Shown: in pieces, positions 13,717 through 28,700 of the stretch
Layout: each line of letters begins with the position of its first letter
Numbering within the stretch: the stretch's first letter is position 1
Source of the DNA: Liolophura sinensis
Lineage: Eukaryota; Mollusca; Polyplacophora; Chitonida; Chitonidae
Assembly (NCBI RefSeq): GCF_032854445.1
Contig: NC_088295.1
Coordinates: forward strand, 15,363,385 to 15,427,384
Direction of reading: 5' to 3'
Length of the DNA stretch: 64,000 nucleotides
Made by a program: the position numbers and the translations under genes
Notes under the pieces: model-generated
Database searches by the model: none
What the model was told of the DNA's origin: nothing
What the model saw: the letters and a program-made list of their open reading frames with translations, nothing else

Positions 13717-16700
13717 CTACAAAGACAAGAAAGCCAATAAGAAATAAGAAAAGCAAAGGTATTGCAAAGGTTTATCTTTACTTACGTGTACATGTATGGA
13801 ACATTTACAACATATTTTATCAATTTTAAATGTCACCTACATTTAGTCTGCCAATTTTCATATCTATGCCGAACACAAATGTAATGAAATTGACATAAGA
13901 CTTGTAAGCTAAGAATCAGATAATACTGGGTTTCAAAGAAAACTGAGCACAAAAACATATACATATATAGCCTTTCTTCCATTAATAAAAATATTCAGAC
14001 AGCTAATGCAATAAGATGGCATAGAAAAAATCTCAAAAAACTAAAAAACCTCAAGAAAGATGATGGTGAAGAGAAGATGATTGATGAAAAGGCCATTTAC
14101 CCCAAAGATGATGTAACACACTAATTAATATCTGTTTATTTCAAGTTTATACAGGATAATAGTGGCCTGAGCAGAGGTGAGAGGGACAGGCCTAGTCTGA
14201 GAGGGGGAAAGATTAGATCTGCACCAAGCCGTGACTCACACAACAAGTGGTAAATGAGGGGCTAATAGCAGGTCACCCGCTCTGACACCAACATATTATC
14301 CTATTGTCAGAATCTAGCCAGATCTGAAACCCAAATCCCAGTCAGATGCACTGGAAAAAATAATGTCTTGTGCTGCCTGTCCCTGGGCTGAAGACACTTA
14401 ATGGTGGAGAGATGGAGAGAGAAAAGTAATTTCAGAGCTGACCAACATCTCACGACCATATGTTCATTCACCAACTGAGCACCCCACTTCTGCCCTATAA
14501 ACAAGATGCCCTTCTCTTTATATGAAAGACGTAGCTTGTAATGTAACAGGCTATCTAGTACTGCACAAATATGAAAATAAATGGATAAACTTGATGGGCT
14601 GACACACTCATAAACTGATAAATCTTAACTAATGGGAAATTTATTGTTTGCTTGCACCACTGAGCATAGCTGGTCGTGGTGCCTTGGAGCCAGACAGATA
14701 GTTCCACGGTCCAGGAAAACACCAATCAATAGTTCACACTCCACAACGTAACAGCGTCCCAAATTAATTGTACCCCTGTCACAGATCTATCAGTTAATGG
14801 AATCAACGCAACCCATTCTGAACAAGAGATTGGTGAAGTAAACAGGATGCTTTGAGAACAGGGCGATGACAGGGTGGGTGACAACAACAAAGCTTTACCC
14901 CAAAAGAGACCCCCATGGCAAAGGGTTAACAGTGTCGACAATCAGGGTAACAAATGTCCATTGAAGACTTCAGGTCTTTAGGCAGTCATGTCACTGTGAC
15001 CATTATTCCCTTCACACATTTGCAGAAGTCCTGAAAGTAAGACTACATTTGTGCAATACTCATCTCAGCAACCAATGGCTGAGTGACTAACACTGTTTTG
15101 CATCAGATGGCAGACTTGTTCTCAACCACACCTTCAAATATCACTTAGTCAACCAGTTAGTGCAGGGTATTATTTAAAGTCAGTACCTCAAGAAACATAC
15201 TCAAAATGTGAGCAGGTATGACCACACTGTAGCATTAAAGTCCCATATATCAATCAGCACTCCCTAAGCCATGTAACATAGATGGAGCCATGGGAATCTG
15301 CCTGAGAAATGGCATCATAGAGGCCAGCATTAAAGCAGCCAGTCTTATAATTCCATTTGTCATGTGTTTAAATCCACCTTTGGGATGGCAGATTATCTGG
15401 AGACTGCGGTAATAAATCTATGACAAATCCACCATTAAGTGCTCCTTCTACCAACCTGGCTTCATAAAAATGTGCCTTAGCCAGTGAAATACATAGCCAT
15501 TGGACACATGTTACACACACATCCACAGGCATTTACATATTTCAATATCTCATTTCTAACCATGGGTAGTATGGAAGAATTCAAATCACCCATGTAAATG
15601 TGCTGGAATTCAGTGAAACCTTAATGATCATTTGGGAATTCATATAGCCTAGAAAAAGACAAGACCAAAAACAAATCTGTCACTTCTTACACAGCTAATC
15701 AGATAATTCTCTGAAATGGATTCCAGCACATCAAGCCCTTTCCAGCCACACACCTCCAATGATGCTCTTAGGACGTGGTGTTTTTGTATCTGGCCTCTGT
15801 TTTCACCAACAGCATGTAAAACTGTACTGTCAAATCACATCCCTCCAAAGCTTGCATATCATTTGGGTTATCAAACTTTCCATGGCATTTGTTTTAAGCA
15901 CATGGATGTGGCAAAGGAAGATATTTTGATAAAACATTTGCCAAAGTGCTTTCATTTTTGAAGATAAGAGATGGTAACAAACTGGTTCTGTCCCATCTTT
16001 ACCTCATAAACAGTAAGCTGAGCTGTGCATAGGGCCAGTGGATCTAGGGTGCTGGCCACTTCTAACAACAGACCAAAGCTCATCATAGATCCCCTGCTTG
16101 ATAAATGGAGGAATGGATCCAGTTTATCACAGGGTTTCTGATAACCATTCCAGGCCATCCAAAACAAGTGGTTATTTCGCCCAATTTAAAAAAAAAAAAC
16201 GAAACACACACACACACAAGGAGACAAAACTAAAAGCCTAGAAACAAGCAGATAAAAACCACTGCTGAGAGAATGTATAATTGATCACTGTTCCAGCCGA
16301 AGGATCATAAAAATGGAAAATGAATCGCTTTTGTATACCCTGATCATAAAAATGGCCCGCTATCAGAGGGAAGCTTCCCAGATCTCTGACAAATAACATA
16401 GGCAGACTGCTTCTCTCACTTACTCATTTCTCAAGTTGCCAGAGGACATTATGTCATAAAACTGATGTTTCTGAAGGCCATTAAGGTCAAAGGTTTGTGA
16501 GATGAAGCCAGTCTCCATCATTGGAGATGTAAAACAAGGTTCAGCTAAAGTGACATGCACAGATTCCAGCACTGCCTAACTAAACCGTACAGGGCATAAA
16601 CATGATATAAAGGTTACAGTGGTATCAGGAATTTCAGGTAGCAGTAGCTATGAAATCGTGTCAGGTATAGATAGATCCCTTAAATGTTAACCCAGAATAA

Positions 16701-19700
16701 GAACAATCAAATATGAGAAACTATTAACAACAGAATTTTAATATGCTGGCAACAGTATCATTTACATAATATGGAATACAAATGAACTGATTAAATGTTC
16801 TTGAATTCACATGGAAATCAATTCTAATATTCTTTGACGGGTACATACAGTCTGGATGAAAGGTGCTGAAATCTTCATTCAAACAGTCATGCACTCTCAT
16901 ATGTGCTTCTTACAGATCACACTAAGAAATATATGAACAGCTTGACAATTAACACCGATAACAATCTCTAACACTTTGAAGAAGAAAAACTAGGTTGATA
17001 CAAAGGAAGGGGAAACCCCACAAAGCCTAGCTGTACTCTGCCCGCATCACCTGTGGTGTGAGATACCAGTTTCCTTTCTTCCTCATTAGTGACAATGTCT
17101 GCCGATGGTGATCTGTCACAGAGGACAGCACCAACAAGACACTGGTGTGCACATATGGGCATGGAACTAGAGGCCTGGGTTAAGAGTTTGATTCTGCCAG
17201 CTGAATGACAGGTCAGGTGGCCCTGTGTCATGAGACAAAATTAGCCCTCAATATCTAGTCCTTGCACTAATATTTGAACAGGCCTTATGTCCCCAATGGT
17301 TCTCTTCTGCTCAGCAAAGCCTTTGAGGGGGGCTGGTTCAATACTGAGTGGTGCATCAGGGGAGGGGTAACAGATGTAACAGGAAATAGGGTTAGTGTCT
17401 GGGTCTGGGCCCCCTGCAGGTTGTGGTTGATTGATCAGCCCTACTCCTGGGCTGGAAGGATAAGAGGAAGAGCAGAGAAAGTCCCCCACAACACAATAAA
17501 TACCACTGAGTCTTTGAAGCAGAAGCCAATCAGAGACAATAGCAAATATACCAGGGGGTGACCTATGGTGTATGTGAGGGCACTGGCCTACAGCTTGACA
17601 GCTAATTCCTGCAACTGCCAACCTAAATAAAAGCTAATGCGAGCAATGAATGACCAGTGCTATGGACAAAAGCTGCTTTATCACAACTGTTCTCTACAGT
17701 CTGAGAATATGCAGTCATCAAAAGGATGGAAGGGCATTTTTTGAAATTCACCTCTCTATAGGGTCTTTCATACTGATCTACATGTAATGAAGTTGTGTTT
17801 TTTTTTTGGTCCTGATCATGAGAGGAGGAGCTTTATGTATTTTTAAAGATCTTTAGTGTGTGGACAGGATATTATTTGTGAGCAGACATAACATATGTAC
17901 TTTTCAAACTCACCAAAACAACTGCAAAATAACTTTTGACATGTGTTAGCACTCTGATAAACCAGGAGATATGTATATCTGACATCTATCTCCTACACAT
18001 ACACTTTATACAAAACTCTCCTGCTAGCTTTGATGACAGGTATTCATTTGTTTCACTTCACTCTGAATGAGAGATTCTGTCAGGACAACTTATGCAGCGT
18101 GATCAGCAGCAGAACTTTGAGATAAGCCTGAGAAACACCTGCTGAACAATAGCTTGTGGTGAACACAGAAAGAGTGGAATGACTCTGAAGAGTGGATAAG
18201 CCTGAAAAATGCCTTGATTCTGAACAGCAGTGAGATTACTAGAAACTCTGTTCTTATTATACACAGACCAGATGTATGAAATATTCAAGAAATCATGATT
18301 TAGTCTATTTTGACTTAAATAAAATAAATATAATTTTAAATACAATTTTACTAGGTTATTTATGAACAGATTTACATCACTGGTAAGAAATGTTTTTCTC
18401 TGTTTTACAAGCCCACCTCTTGCATATATGAAAGTAAATTTACATCAAGTTCTTAGCTTATATCCGCACTCAGAGAGATGCGGAACTGAAATGACAAGGA
18501 AAATGGAGCAGCATAGAGCGCATAATTGATGGCATTATTCCTGGCACTATCAAAGTGTAACTTTGTATCATTAGTGTAACTATTTTATGTACCACACCAA
18601 AGGCCAGAAAACACATCTGACAGTGCTAATCAAGGGCAATGGATGGCTTGGCAACCCTTTACTTGTTGATAGAGACAGTGGTCACAGGGCACCAGCTTTA
18701 CTCTGCTTTAGTCCTTGTGTGCATAGCCTACCCAGAGTGCCTTGGTTAGTCACTGTATCTCATTATTGTACATATTAAGAGATATGCATCTGGAGGGTAA
18801 TATTTACCCCATTACTTCAGCTCTCCCCTCAGAGGAGTGTTCAGTGTCACTCTAATGACCTTTAATAAGCAACCAACAATGATGAATGGGAGGGTAACAC
18901 TAGTGCCTCAACGCACTGAGAATTTCCCCCCACCATCCTGACAACATCAGACAAAATCATACTCTGACACTAAGCATCAAAGCTTTACAAGTTGTATGCA
19001 CATGGTGCCAGAACACACACTATCTTTCATAAAAACTAGCAAATTTCTGCACAAGGTCAAAGTCAACTGTGTCGGTCAGCACTTAAGACACCAGCTCAAT
19101 GTCAAAGAAGTGAGAATGGAAAGTAGGTAACATCATGTGACATGGGTAACAAACAACATGGAATATGGGTAACATCATGGAACTTTGGTGATGACAGAAT
19201 GGAGTACTCTGCATGGAGGAAGGACAGAAAGGAGTTTTGCAAATATTGACAAACAAAAATGAAAATTATGTAAATCTGAAGTGTTATAATTGGATGGAAT
19301 GTCAAAGGTGTTGAAAATGGTTTTGCTCACCTCATAGGCCCCTGGCCCAGGATTCTCTGGGCTGGCTTGTTTAAACCTCTTGTCTTTGGTAGTTATCAAG
19401 CCTCCAGGCATAGGGGTGGGCTTCAGTGACTCATAGGTACCTGGACCTAACATAAGAAAAGTTGGTCATTAAAAACTAATGGTAATGACTAAGTTATATC
19501 AATGTAAGTAATAACACAAAGACAGAATCTGTAATAATAAACTGTGTACATGTTTTTACATGTAGGAAGTATATATGTTTAATAACATATTATTCATTTT
19601 AAATGCTGAACATACATGCAACAGATGTAACTTAAATACTGAATTACGTACAATGCAGTATTAAATGATTAAGCAGAAACCCAATATCTGGAACACAAGA

Positions 19701-22700
19701 ATAATGCTAAAAAATCTGCCATTCAAGTACTTGACATATCGTCCCTGTTTTGTCAGCACAGGGGTAAAACTTTCATCACACATGTCTATACCAATGAATT
19801 GGAAAGCAGTGAGTCAGGAACACATTCATACATTCATATTTCATTCATACCATATTTTATTGAAAGTCAATACAATTCCAAGAATTTACATAACATTGAG
19901 ACTGGAAAGAAAATAATAACTTCTGTGTTACAAAATCTGTACTGCAGCAAGTATCATGATGTAAAAATAAAGCTTAAGCACTGGCCTTCACTACAAACTG
20001 TATGTGTCTACTGACTCCATTAAACTGTCAGATTGTCAAAGTGAAAGTTTGTAGTTTCATTGGGCTTGCAAGATCTTCACACTCAATCCTGGCATTTTGA
20101 CAGTAGAACACATTGAACACAGCTTCTTAGAAAGCATGGGGAATTTAACTGTTAAAATCTGTCTGGCTATGGTTTCAAATTCAATATTTTTGTTCTGGCT
20201 AAATGACAAATGTCAAGATAATACATAAAATAGCCTGATGTTTTGTGGAGATTTCAGAGTAGGAATGCTCATTGGCATTTGCTGGAGAATTCCTGTCCAT
20301 TAGCATTCTTTTCACCTGGACATATGCTCATTGTGAGTTATGGAGTTTAATATAAAGTAAATGTCTGTATGAGTTACAGGCCTTAATTTTGTAACATTCC
20401 CTACCCAGACATTGACACAAATATGGGGCGACACCCTTAAGTCTGTGGGGAACTGATGAGGAAAGCTGTGGGACTGTTGTGTGTTTTTGTCTGTACCCAG
20501 GTCAAGTACTCAGGGTACTGTTCTGGTCTAAGTGGCAAGGTTAACTGGTAGAAGTAGAGATGGTAATTGGTGGTGACATACGCAACCAGGAATGGGGCGC
20601 ATTTCAGACTGGCACTCTCCAAACAACAGCTGCCACTTCTGACTCTCTCCCCTGTTTTATACAAGACTCACTTTTTACCCTTCATAAATAGTTAATCAAT
20701 TGCAGAAATGCAGCATGGGTTATAAGAAGGAAAAAAGACAGAACGGGAATAAAGTTCTTCCTTCCTTCGCAAAAGCCCCTGGATTAAAGGTCTGCGGCAG
20801 TGTTTGGGTTTACTCAGCATCTTCCTGCAGTCAGTGACGACTCAGGCAAAGTTTCTGTCAGGAACAATAGACTTTCGTATGTTTTCTGACCACACTGTTT
20901 AATATAACTTGGCCAAAGATTTAAGGTTCACAATAGTGAACTTCCATATCCCACTCCTTCATTTTCATGGCCAGCATGTCGTCTACTCATTGATCATGTC
21001 AGCTAGCAAACTCTCCCTCAGGCAAAACAATTTTAACCAATCCGGCTGATAAATCACTGGCCACCAACAGTTTGGTTTTTATGTATATTACATAGGGCGA
21101 CAACCATGTGGCCCAAACACATGTGTTATGGCTCACTGTGACAGGAATACGATAATTGGTAGATAAAGGCCCTTTGTGACTCAGTGTAACAATATGAAAT
21201 ATGTCCAAATTAAGCAGAACCTACAGATAAATACCAAGTGCCCCAGGGCTAGGTATTTTGCTCTTAGCATTTATGTTAAGTCTAGATTTAATATACATCA
21301 ATGAGGTAGAGTTGTTCAGAGATAATGTCCTCACAATGGGTACTCTTATGCCAAGCCTCTCAGACAAGACCATAAACCAGTGCCATGGGCCGACTTCGTG
21401 AAGGACTTGCCAGGAAGGATCTAAGTGGTTGTCATCTGGTATGTCTCTGGTCAAGAGAAACTTTCCAATCATTAAGCCAAGAAAAAAGTCCTGATTGTGG
21501 TAATACAAGTGTAGACCTTTTAGTTTATTGCTGTGTGTGGTACCATGGTCCACCCAGATAGCATGAACTCCCGCATAATTACAGAGATGGGAAATGACTT
21601 TTGGATGGTGTAAGCGAGTTGATGGTACATTGCTCTGATTACTGTTATCAGGCCTGTCTTGTGACAGACATGGGCTGGCCTAACACAGGCCTCTTTGAAA
21701 GAAATTTATCTCATCAATAAACTTCAGATTTCTTCAACTGTAGTCTTTGTTGTAAAATGTGCAGACAGGCTGCTACCAATTCTCGCAGAAAATGTTTCCA
21801 TTTCTACATTAATCACACGCATACTGATTGACATAATCACCATCTACAATTACCAAGCATTCAAGTAGCAATACAGTTTAAAGGAGCCAAATCCTGCTCT
21901 CCTGAACCAATGCTACTAACTTGTGTCATTCTAGGCTCATTATCCAGTGAACTCGATGTATCTCAACATTTAAACTACATTTCTATTGAATTACACACGC
22001 AGCAGTAATATGTATAGTCCAGACAGCATCGTGCAATCAGCTTTGTCAGCAGTTTATCAATGTTATCCCTCTTAAATGTAGTAGTGATTCATTTGTTTCA
22101 GTGAGTTGGTAGCAAAGGTATCCTGCTATGTACATTTGGCCACCCTGCTGAGCACTGCCACAATGGTCTAAATCTAGAAACGTTCTAGGCTAATGAATTT
22201 AATCAGCATCCAAATTGTGTACCAGGCTAGATTGTGAGTTGTTGTTAATTAAGCATATATATCTCCAATGGACTTTGATTGCTATTAATTGTTCATACAT
22301 GTCCAGTGTGGCGATCCTGTTGAAAACCATGAATATATGGCCACTAACTCAATTAGACAAACTTATGAAGCACATATTGAACTAACTCCAAGAAATGTAC
22401 AGTGAAGGTGTGAAGATGGAATGTCCTCGATATACAAGTTTTTAGGACAATAACTTCAGACATTGATTGCAAATGTCATACAACAAATCTTTCAAATCTA
22501 ACAAATGCTACAAGGCAAGATATGTATAAGTACTACAAATATTCAACCTTTTCAATCACTTAAAGTTATTTTAGTGAAAAGTAGAATTTATGCATACAAT
22601 TATTACATGACATTAAAAATGATTTGTTTGTGTCATGAAAGATGCAAGCTTCAATGAAACCGTGTGTATCATTTTTCTACCCCCCCCCCCCCCCCTGTTC

Positions 22701-25700
22701 TCCCAGAATGTTTCAAAACATTGACTGCAGAGGCAGTTGAAAAGGCTGAAGAATTAGTGCATAATGTACTTATATATACATATAAGTAACACCCCTGAAT
22801 TTCTTTATATTTAACATATATCATATCATATAGATATCATATTTACAAACCTATCACAAAAAAAGACACTTAATCAAACCCAGTGACATTGAAAAACTTG
22901 GCCAAGGTCAGTAAAAATTGAATAGAGTTCTTCTCAATGTCTAAGTGTGTACATGTATGTACTTGGTATAAGTTTGGAAACCATGACGACAAGCGTTTAC
23001 AAAGATATAACAGAGGGATGAATGGGTGGACAAAGACCCAGATGGACTGATGCTGGCCACCAGAGCAATATCCTAAAGCCAATTTTGGCCAAAGGGTAAA
23101 AATGGTTAGACACTTTGGTTATGCAGAACCACTAAATGTCTAAATGACTATCACCACTACACTGTACATGTATATCGGGATGCAGTTCATGTAGTGCAAA
23201 ATCCTGCTTCTCAATGTAAATTTCCTTCAAAATGATAGGATTGACACATGAGCGCGATTAAATAACATACAAATCTTGTTCTTAAGTGTGATTCCGCTAT
23301 GCCTGATTGATACACGTGCATATGGCTGAAATACTGTCATGGTAGCAGGTGACTGTATAAAGAATTAACATTGGACAATTCAGTTTTAATTCCTTCAAGC
23401 ACCACAAATCCTGGAGACATCAGGGCCCTGGAGTCCTTACTTTATTGCTCTTGCTAACTGTACCAAATATCAGTGTCCCTCCCTATATTCCTCAAAGACA
23501 AAACTTGTCTAAGTTCACAAATTTACACACTGCGTAATTAGAGTGTGGAGAGTTTTATTTAATTTATCAATCATTTCTTTGAGTGTGTGATGGAAATTTC
23601 ATGTTCCTGGTAAAATAATGCCATCTATACATAAGTGTACACACAGGTACCAGGAGTTTAGTAAACCACAATGCCACCGTAAACCTACAGGTATACTTTT
23701 ACTTTACTAAAAACACCTGGATGTATGATTCAGCTGAACTTGTTGCAATCACGTTGCATCAAATGGGGAGTAAAACTAATCTGACCAAAGAAAAGAAAAG
23801 ATTAGATATGAATAAGGGAAGGGTATGAGGCAAAATGATGTCGGGAAGGATGCTGAGAAAGTCTGTTAACAGCTGAGGGGGCTGTGGAGCTGTGATTATC
23901 ATTTGCCGGGCAGAATAGTCCTGGACCACCGTGATCGGCAGCTCTACAGCTCTCTGCCACTCAACTCTGCTCTCATAATATTTTGACATTAAATTACCAT
24001 GTAGTTCACAAGCACAATATTAACATTATCACCCATCAGGGATATCAACATGTCAAAACCATGTTCCTCTTTGACAGACAAGGTCTTTATTCCACTATCA
24101 GATTAATCAAGACTTGAACACTTTGGGAGAAACAAACATTCTAAGAAAAAGTTGAGATGTTTCATGTGCTCATCAAAGACTCCGGTCCAAATTTATCCAG
24201 GTGGAGCAAGAAGAAAGATTTTAAATGAAAAGCAGTTTTTGAGAAGAATTTTTTTTGTGTGTGTAAATTTGCGCAAAATCTGTCAGCTTAATAAAGCTAG
24301 AATTCATAAAAATAACAAATGATCTTGAACTTGGACATATAAAATGAACAAACAATAAATGTATGTTGAAAAAATCTTGGTGAGACAAGAGAGCATTGAC
24401 TGTGTACAATGGTACCAAGTTTTGTAAATGACAAAGGCCAAGAATCGTGACTCATGCTGAATCCAATTGCCTAAAAAGTCCTCTGGTTTTGACTGTTGAG
24501 GAGGATTTATCGATGGAGGGTAGCAATTTGTTTCTGCAATATCCCAACCTCTGTGGTCTACACACCCCTTTAATCACTCTCAATCCAATTTCCATGACAA
24601 TCATTACAAGCCTCCAGAACATAAGTACCAAAGCATGTTTTGTTGTGTGGAGAATGGCTCCCTGGTGAATGCCTGGGGACAGAAGCTGATGGGGAGGACT
24701 GTGTGGTTCTCAGGGCAAACACCAACACTATAGCTAGTGGCCAGGTTACTATGACCATACAGGGCGCAACCTTCTTCACCAAAATCAGACAGCACTGGGA
24801 ATCCAGTCTCTGAACCTCTGGACTATGAGACACATTCCACCACGCAGTTATTGAGGTCTCAAAAGATGGACAGCCTAGCAGCCTTGTAATATCAATAATT
24901 ACATCTCCGAGCAGTCTAATGGGGCACTGTTGGGGGAATGTTTGATATCACTGATTTTGTTTGTCAATGGTCCATCATAAATGGGGAGTTGTTGGTTGGC
25001 CAGTTGTAAAGGGGAAGCCCCTGATCAACAGATTGTGGTGGAGGCTATGTTCTGAAGTAACAGTAAATCTAAACATCAACTGGTCAGTTCTCCTGGCCAT
25101 CGGAAACCAGTAGACAAAACCCGATCCTTCAGCTGGTGCAGTTCTGAGTGGGGGAATGTAATGAGGCAGCTTGGAAACCAATAAACATGAGAGCTACATC
25201 CAATATATCAAATTCCTCTGATGATATTTCCTGTTTGAACACTCTGACATTCATCTCAACAATACAAGCTAACAGGGCAAGGGTCTGATAGTTCCCGCTG
25301 AACTCTTTCATTGAGGGGGTAAAATGATGAATTAATACTTTATGAGATATATAACAGAAAAAACTGTTTTGTTGGTGATTTGTTCATAACTTTTGATTGA
25401 AAATTAATTTAAGTGCAAACAAATTTCTACATAATATTAAATGTGATCATTTGCAAAAGTGGATGTAAAACTGATTAAATGTTCAAAGATTATTGGATCC
25501 ATTAAGAAAACCCACATGCAAATCGTGTTTCCATGGTGACATTTTGTGGCTGTGCAGCACTGCCATCTCAGCAGTATGCGTTTCCATGACCAGGTAAAAT
25601 TATATACCACAGAGTTATAAAGGGTGGCAGCATTCTTTGATGAAGTTCTGCTGATTATCAAACATATACTTGTACGTGCTCAAATTTGTTGCCACAATTC

Positions 25701-28700
25701 TCATTACAATGTTTAACGAAATGTCATTCCTACAATAAATACCAAATTTCACCTAAAACTTCGTACCAGGATGTAAAAATGCACTTTCAGAGGTACATAG
25801 AGGCATTAAAGTGATACCTTGTAGTATTGGAATAAAAAGATTACTTAAACAGTGTTAACAAAAATGTAGATGAATAAAAAGTTAAAAATTGTGATGTTAT
25901 ATGTCTCCTAGAGTTCTAGAGTTCTGGTGGTGTGGTTCATATAGCTTGCCTTAGAAATCAAATATCCAAATACATTTAATTCCATTTACATGTAAAAAGT
26001 CTAAAAACACAAAAGTACATTTAGACATAGTTTTCAGCAGGCTATCTGATTATGCAGACTTCAGTTTTGGCCCGTTCTTTCCTCTAAGTCTTGGGTATTT
26101 TCCGTCTGACCACTAAACTCCGAAAGACCCTTATACAACACTCGGATTACTAAGTCATCGTACCAACAATGGCTAGAACTTCATAAAATGTGGACTGATA
26201 AAGAAGGACAGGCTTAAGGAAGTCTCTACCTGGAAAGTCAGCATCCTGTTCAGGTATAGGGATGTCTCTTGGTGGAGCGAAGCGAGATGAGGATGACATG
26301 AATGAGCCTTGTTTGCGGGCACCAGCTTCACTGCGGGCTTTCTTTCTTTCCAGTTTGACCTGCGATTTCTCAAACGACTCACCAACATCATAGGAGCCAG
26401 GTGGGGGGATCTCCTGGAAAGAGATAGATGACAAGACAAATGTTACAAGACAATTTCAAAAGAAGAACAGCATTGATACCAATTTTTAGAAATTAATTTC
26501 CAAACTTTTGTTTCCCATTTGTTTCGCAATCAGTAATATGTTCTTTTGGAATGTAGAAAACTTTTAGAAGCATATCTACTTATTATCAACCATTGCATAA
26601 AGAATTTGTGGTTTATCAGTACTCTGTCATTGCATCTCAAACTTTTGTACTGGAGAGTAGCCTTGTTAAGTATGAGGTTGTCTACTACACGGCACTTCAT
26701 CCAGTGAAAATAATACTGATGAAGTTGGCTATTACAGCTAGCTTATTTGGCTTTAATGTGGCCCTTCAAACAAATTTATTGATAAGTGTTGATTCATGCC
26801 ACAGTTCAATTAATAAAAGTCCCATGGAGGGAATTTATAACTGTCCAAGAGTTTATAACATCAAACAAAAACAGTCAAGAACAGATTTAGGCCATTTGTT
26901 GTATCATCACATGCGTATTTTTCGTCTAACAATCAGTGTACTCCACATCCTAAGCTAATGTCATCTCCACTGAAAAACCCATGTGAAATATTGAGCTTTC
27001 TGATGTTTCCCTCAAAGAAATGCTTCAAACAGTCCTTTGACTAGAAACCAATTTGCAGTAATGAGTATTTGATACACACAGAGAGAAAACCGTGTTGATA
27101 GTTTAGTTTCAGTCAACTGGAATAGTAGGGACATGATCCTCACATAGCTCGCTCAATGGCTGCCCCAGTTCACATCCAAACCAATATTTCTCTCTTAGGC
27201 TAATCTGTGACACATGGCTTGAGAAATTGTTTTGACTGATCAAATATGGACAGAAAATGGTAGGCTCAGGGGCTTTAGTTATGATGGTGAGGAGATGTCA
27301 AGTGTTTCAGCTTGTTCTCAAAAGAGTGGGCTCCAGATAAACTGGCAACTGGGGGAATCTTGTCTGGAGAATAGTGCTTCACTTGGATGTTAGGAACTGC
27401 ACACGATGATCAATTGTTAACCGGAATCTCATTCAATGATACTGACATTCAGAGCCCAATCGAATGCGGTTATGTTCCCAGCTGGTTCGCACCAGACAAA
27501 CCTCTCCTATAGACAGTGGCGGCATGCCCCGTTACAGAATTCCTGACATTATCCTTCTTATAAACCAACATGGAAAAATCTCGAGAGTTTCAGTCGAGCA
27601 GGATGATTTACTAAATGAATTACATCACCTCCAATCACACTAAAACCTATCAAATGACCAAAAAGCGGCATGGAACTGACATCAACCACCATCTTGTCAA
27701 ATGCTTAGGAAACCTCAGTTCAATTTTTATGACTACAATCCAAAGCAACAGTTCCAGGCCCGGATGAGTCACATACTCCACAGCCTATGCAATAAAACCT
27801 ACCTAGACACCAATGGTTAACTTTCCTTTAGTGATTTCTGTAATAAATACAAGAGACAGTTCCTCCCATGTGGCCAGCTACATGCTGCCAGAGTTCGCAT
27901 TAGCCTGGTCACTTAGAGGGGGATCTTCACAAAACATAGTTACTTTTTAGGAACTAATCTGACAAAATCAAATCTTTTTGACATAGATGAAGTTTCTCAG
28001 TACCATACAGCGACAGTTTTTGCTGAGGAAATTCCCACACTTTAGAGACAGTCCAGATTTGATTGCAGGAATGTAGACCAGCAATTTAAGCAACAGTTAA
28101 GACGCTGTGAGGAGTTTACCACACGGCTGTGTAACACTAAACTGTTGTGACAGGGAACTGCAAAGATGCCTGGTGCTGTTGTAGACTTCCCCTGGTACAA
28201 AACATAAGATATATCAAGCTTGAACTCTACACTATCTCACATGTGCAGTTTATCTACATGATGTGTACAGCAACTTAACATACCAGCACAGCATCTAAGC
28301 TGAAATTCATGTAAGACACCAGCTTACACTTGAATCACAGCAAGGATTCTGCTTTCAGCTGGGCCTTACATAACAATGAAGTAAATTACTCTCAAAAAAT
28401 GGCAATATGTAAGATTTTTTTAGAAGACCTAGATGTCAATGATTATTTTTTTTTTTACAAATTTTACAGCCTGTCTGTCTACAGGCAAACTGGTGATGCT
28501 TACAATGCTGCTTAGGCTTGTCTTAAGTGTCTCAAGTTCAACTGATTTGACCTGGGACTGGGAGACTTTAACTAGTGCCTCAGTTCTATTTGTTTTCAGT
28601 GAAGACACTGATTCTTGGGTGGGCATTTTTCAAATTTTTCGAAGCAAGTGAAACTTATTTGAGAAACATTTCAAAGCACAGCCAGGAATAAAAAGAACAT

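Noticed and set aside
24570..24833. Two overlapping minus-strand frames in intron 9 considered as an alternative STPG2 exon
   Set aside because: They have no PG-repeat motif and no in-frame splice sites, and exons 9 and 10 already join perfectly across a Gly codon.
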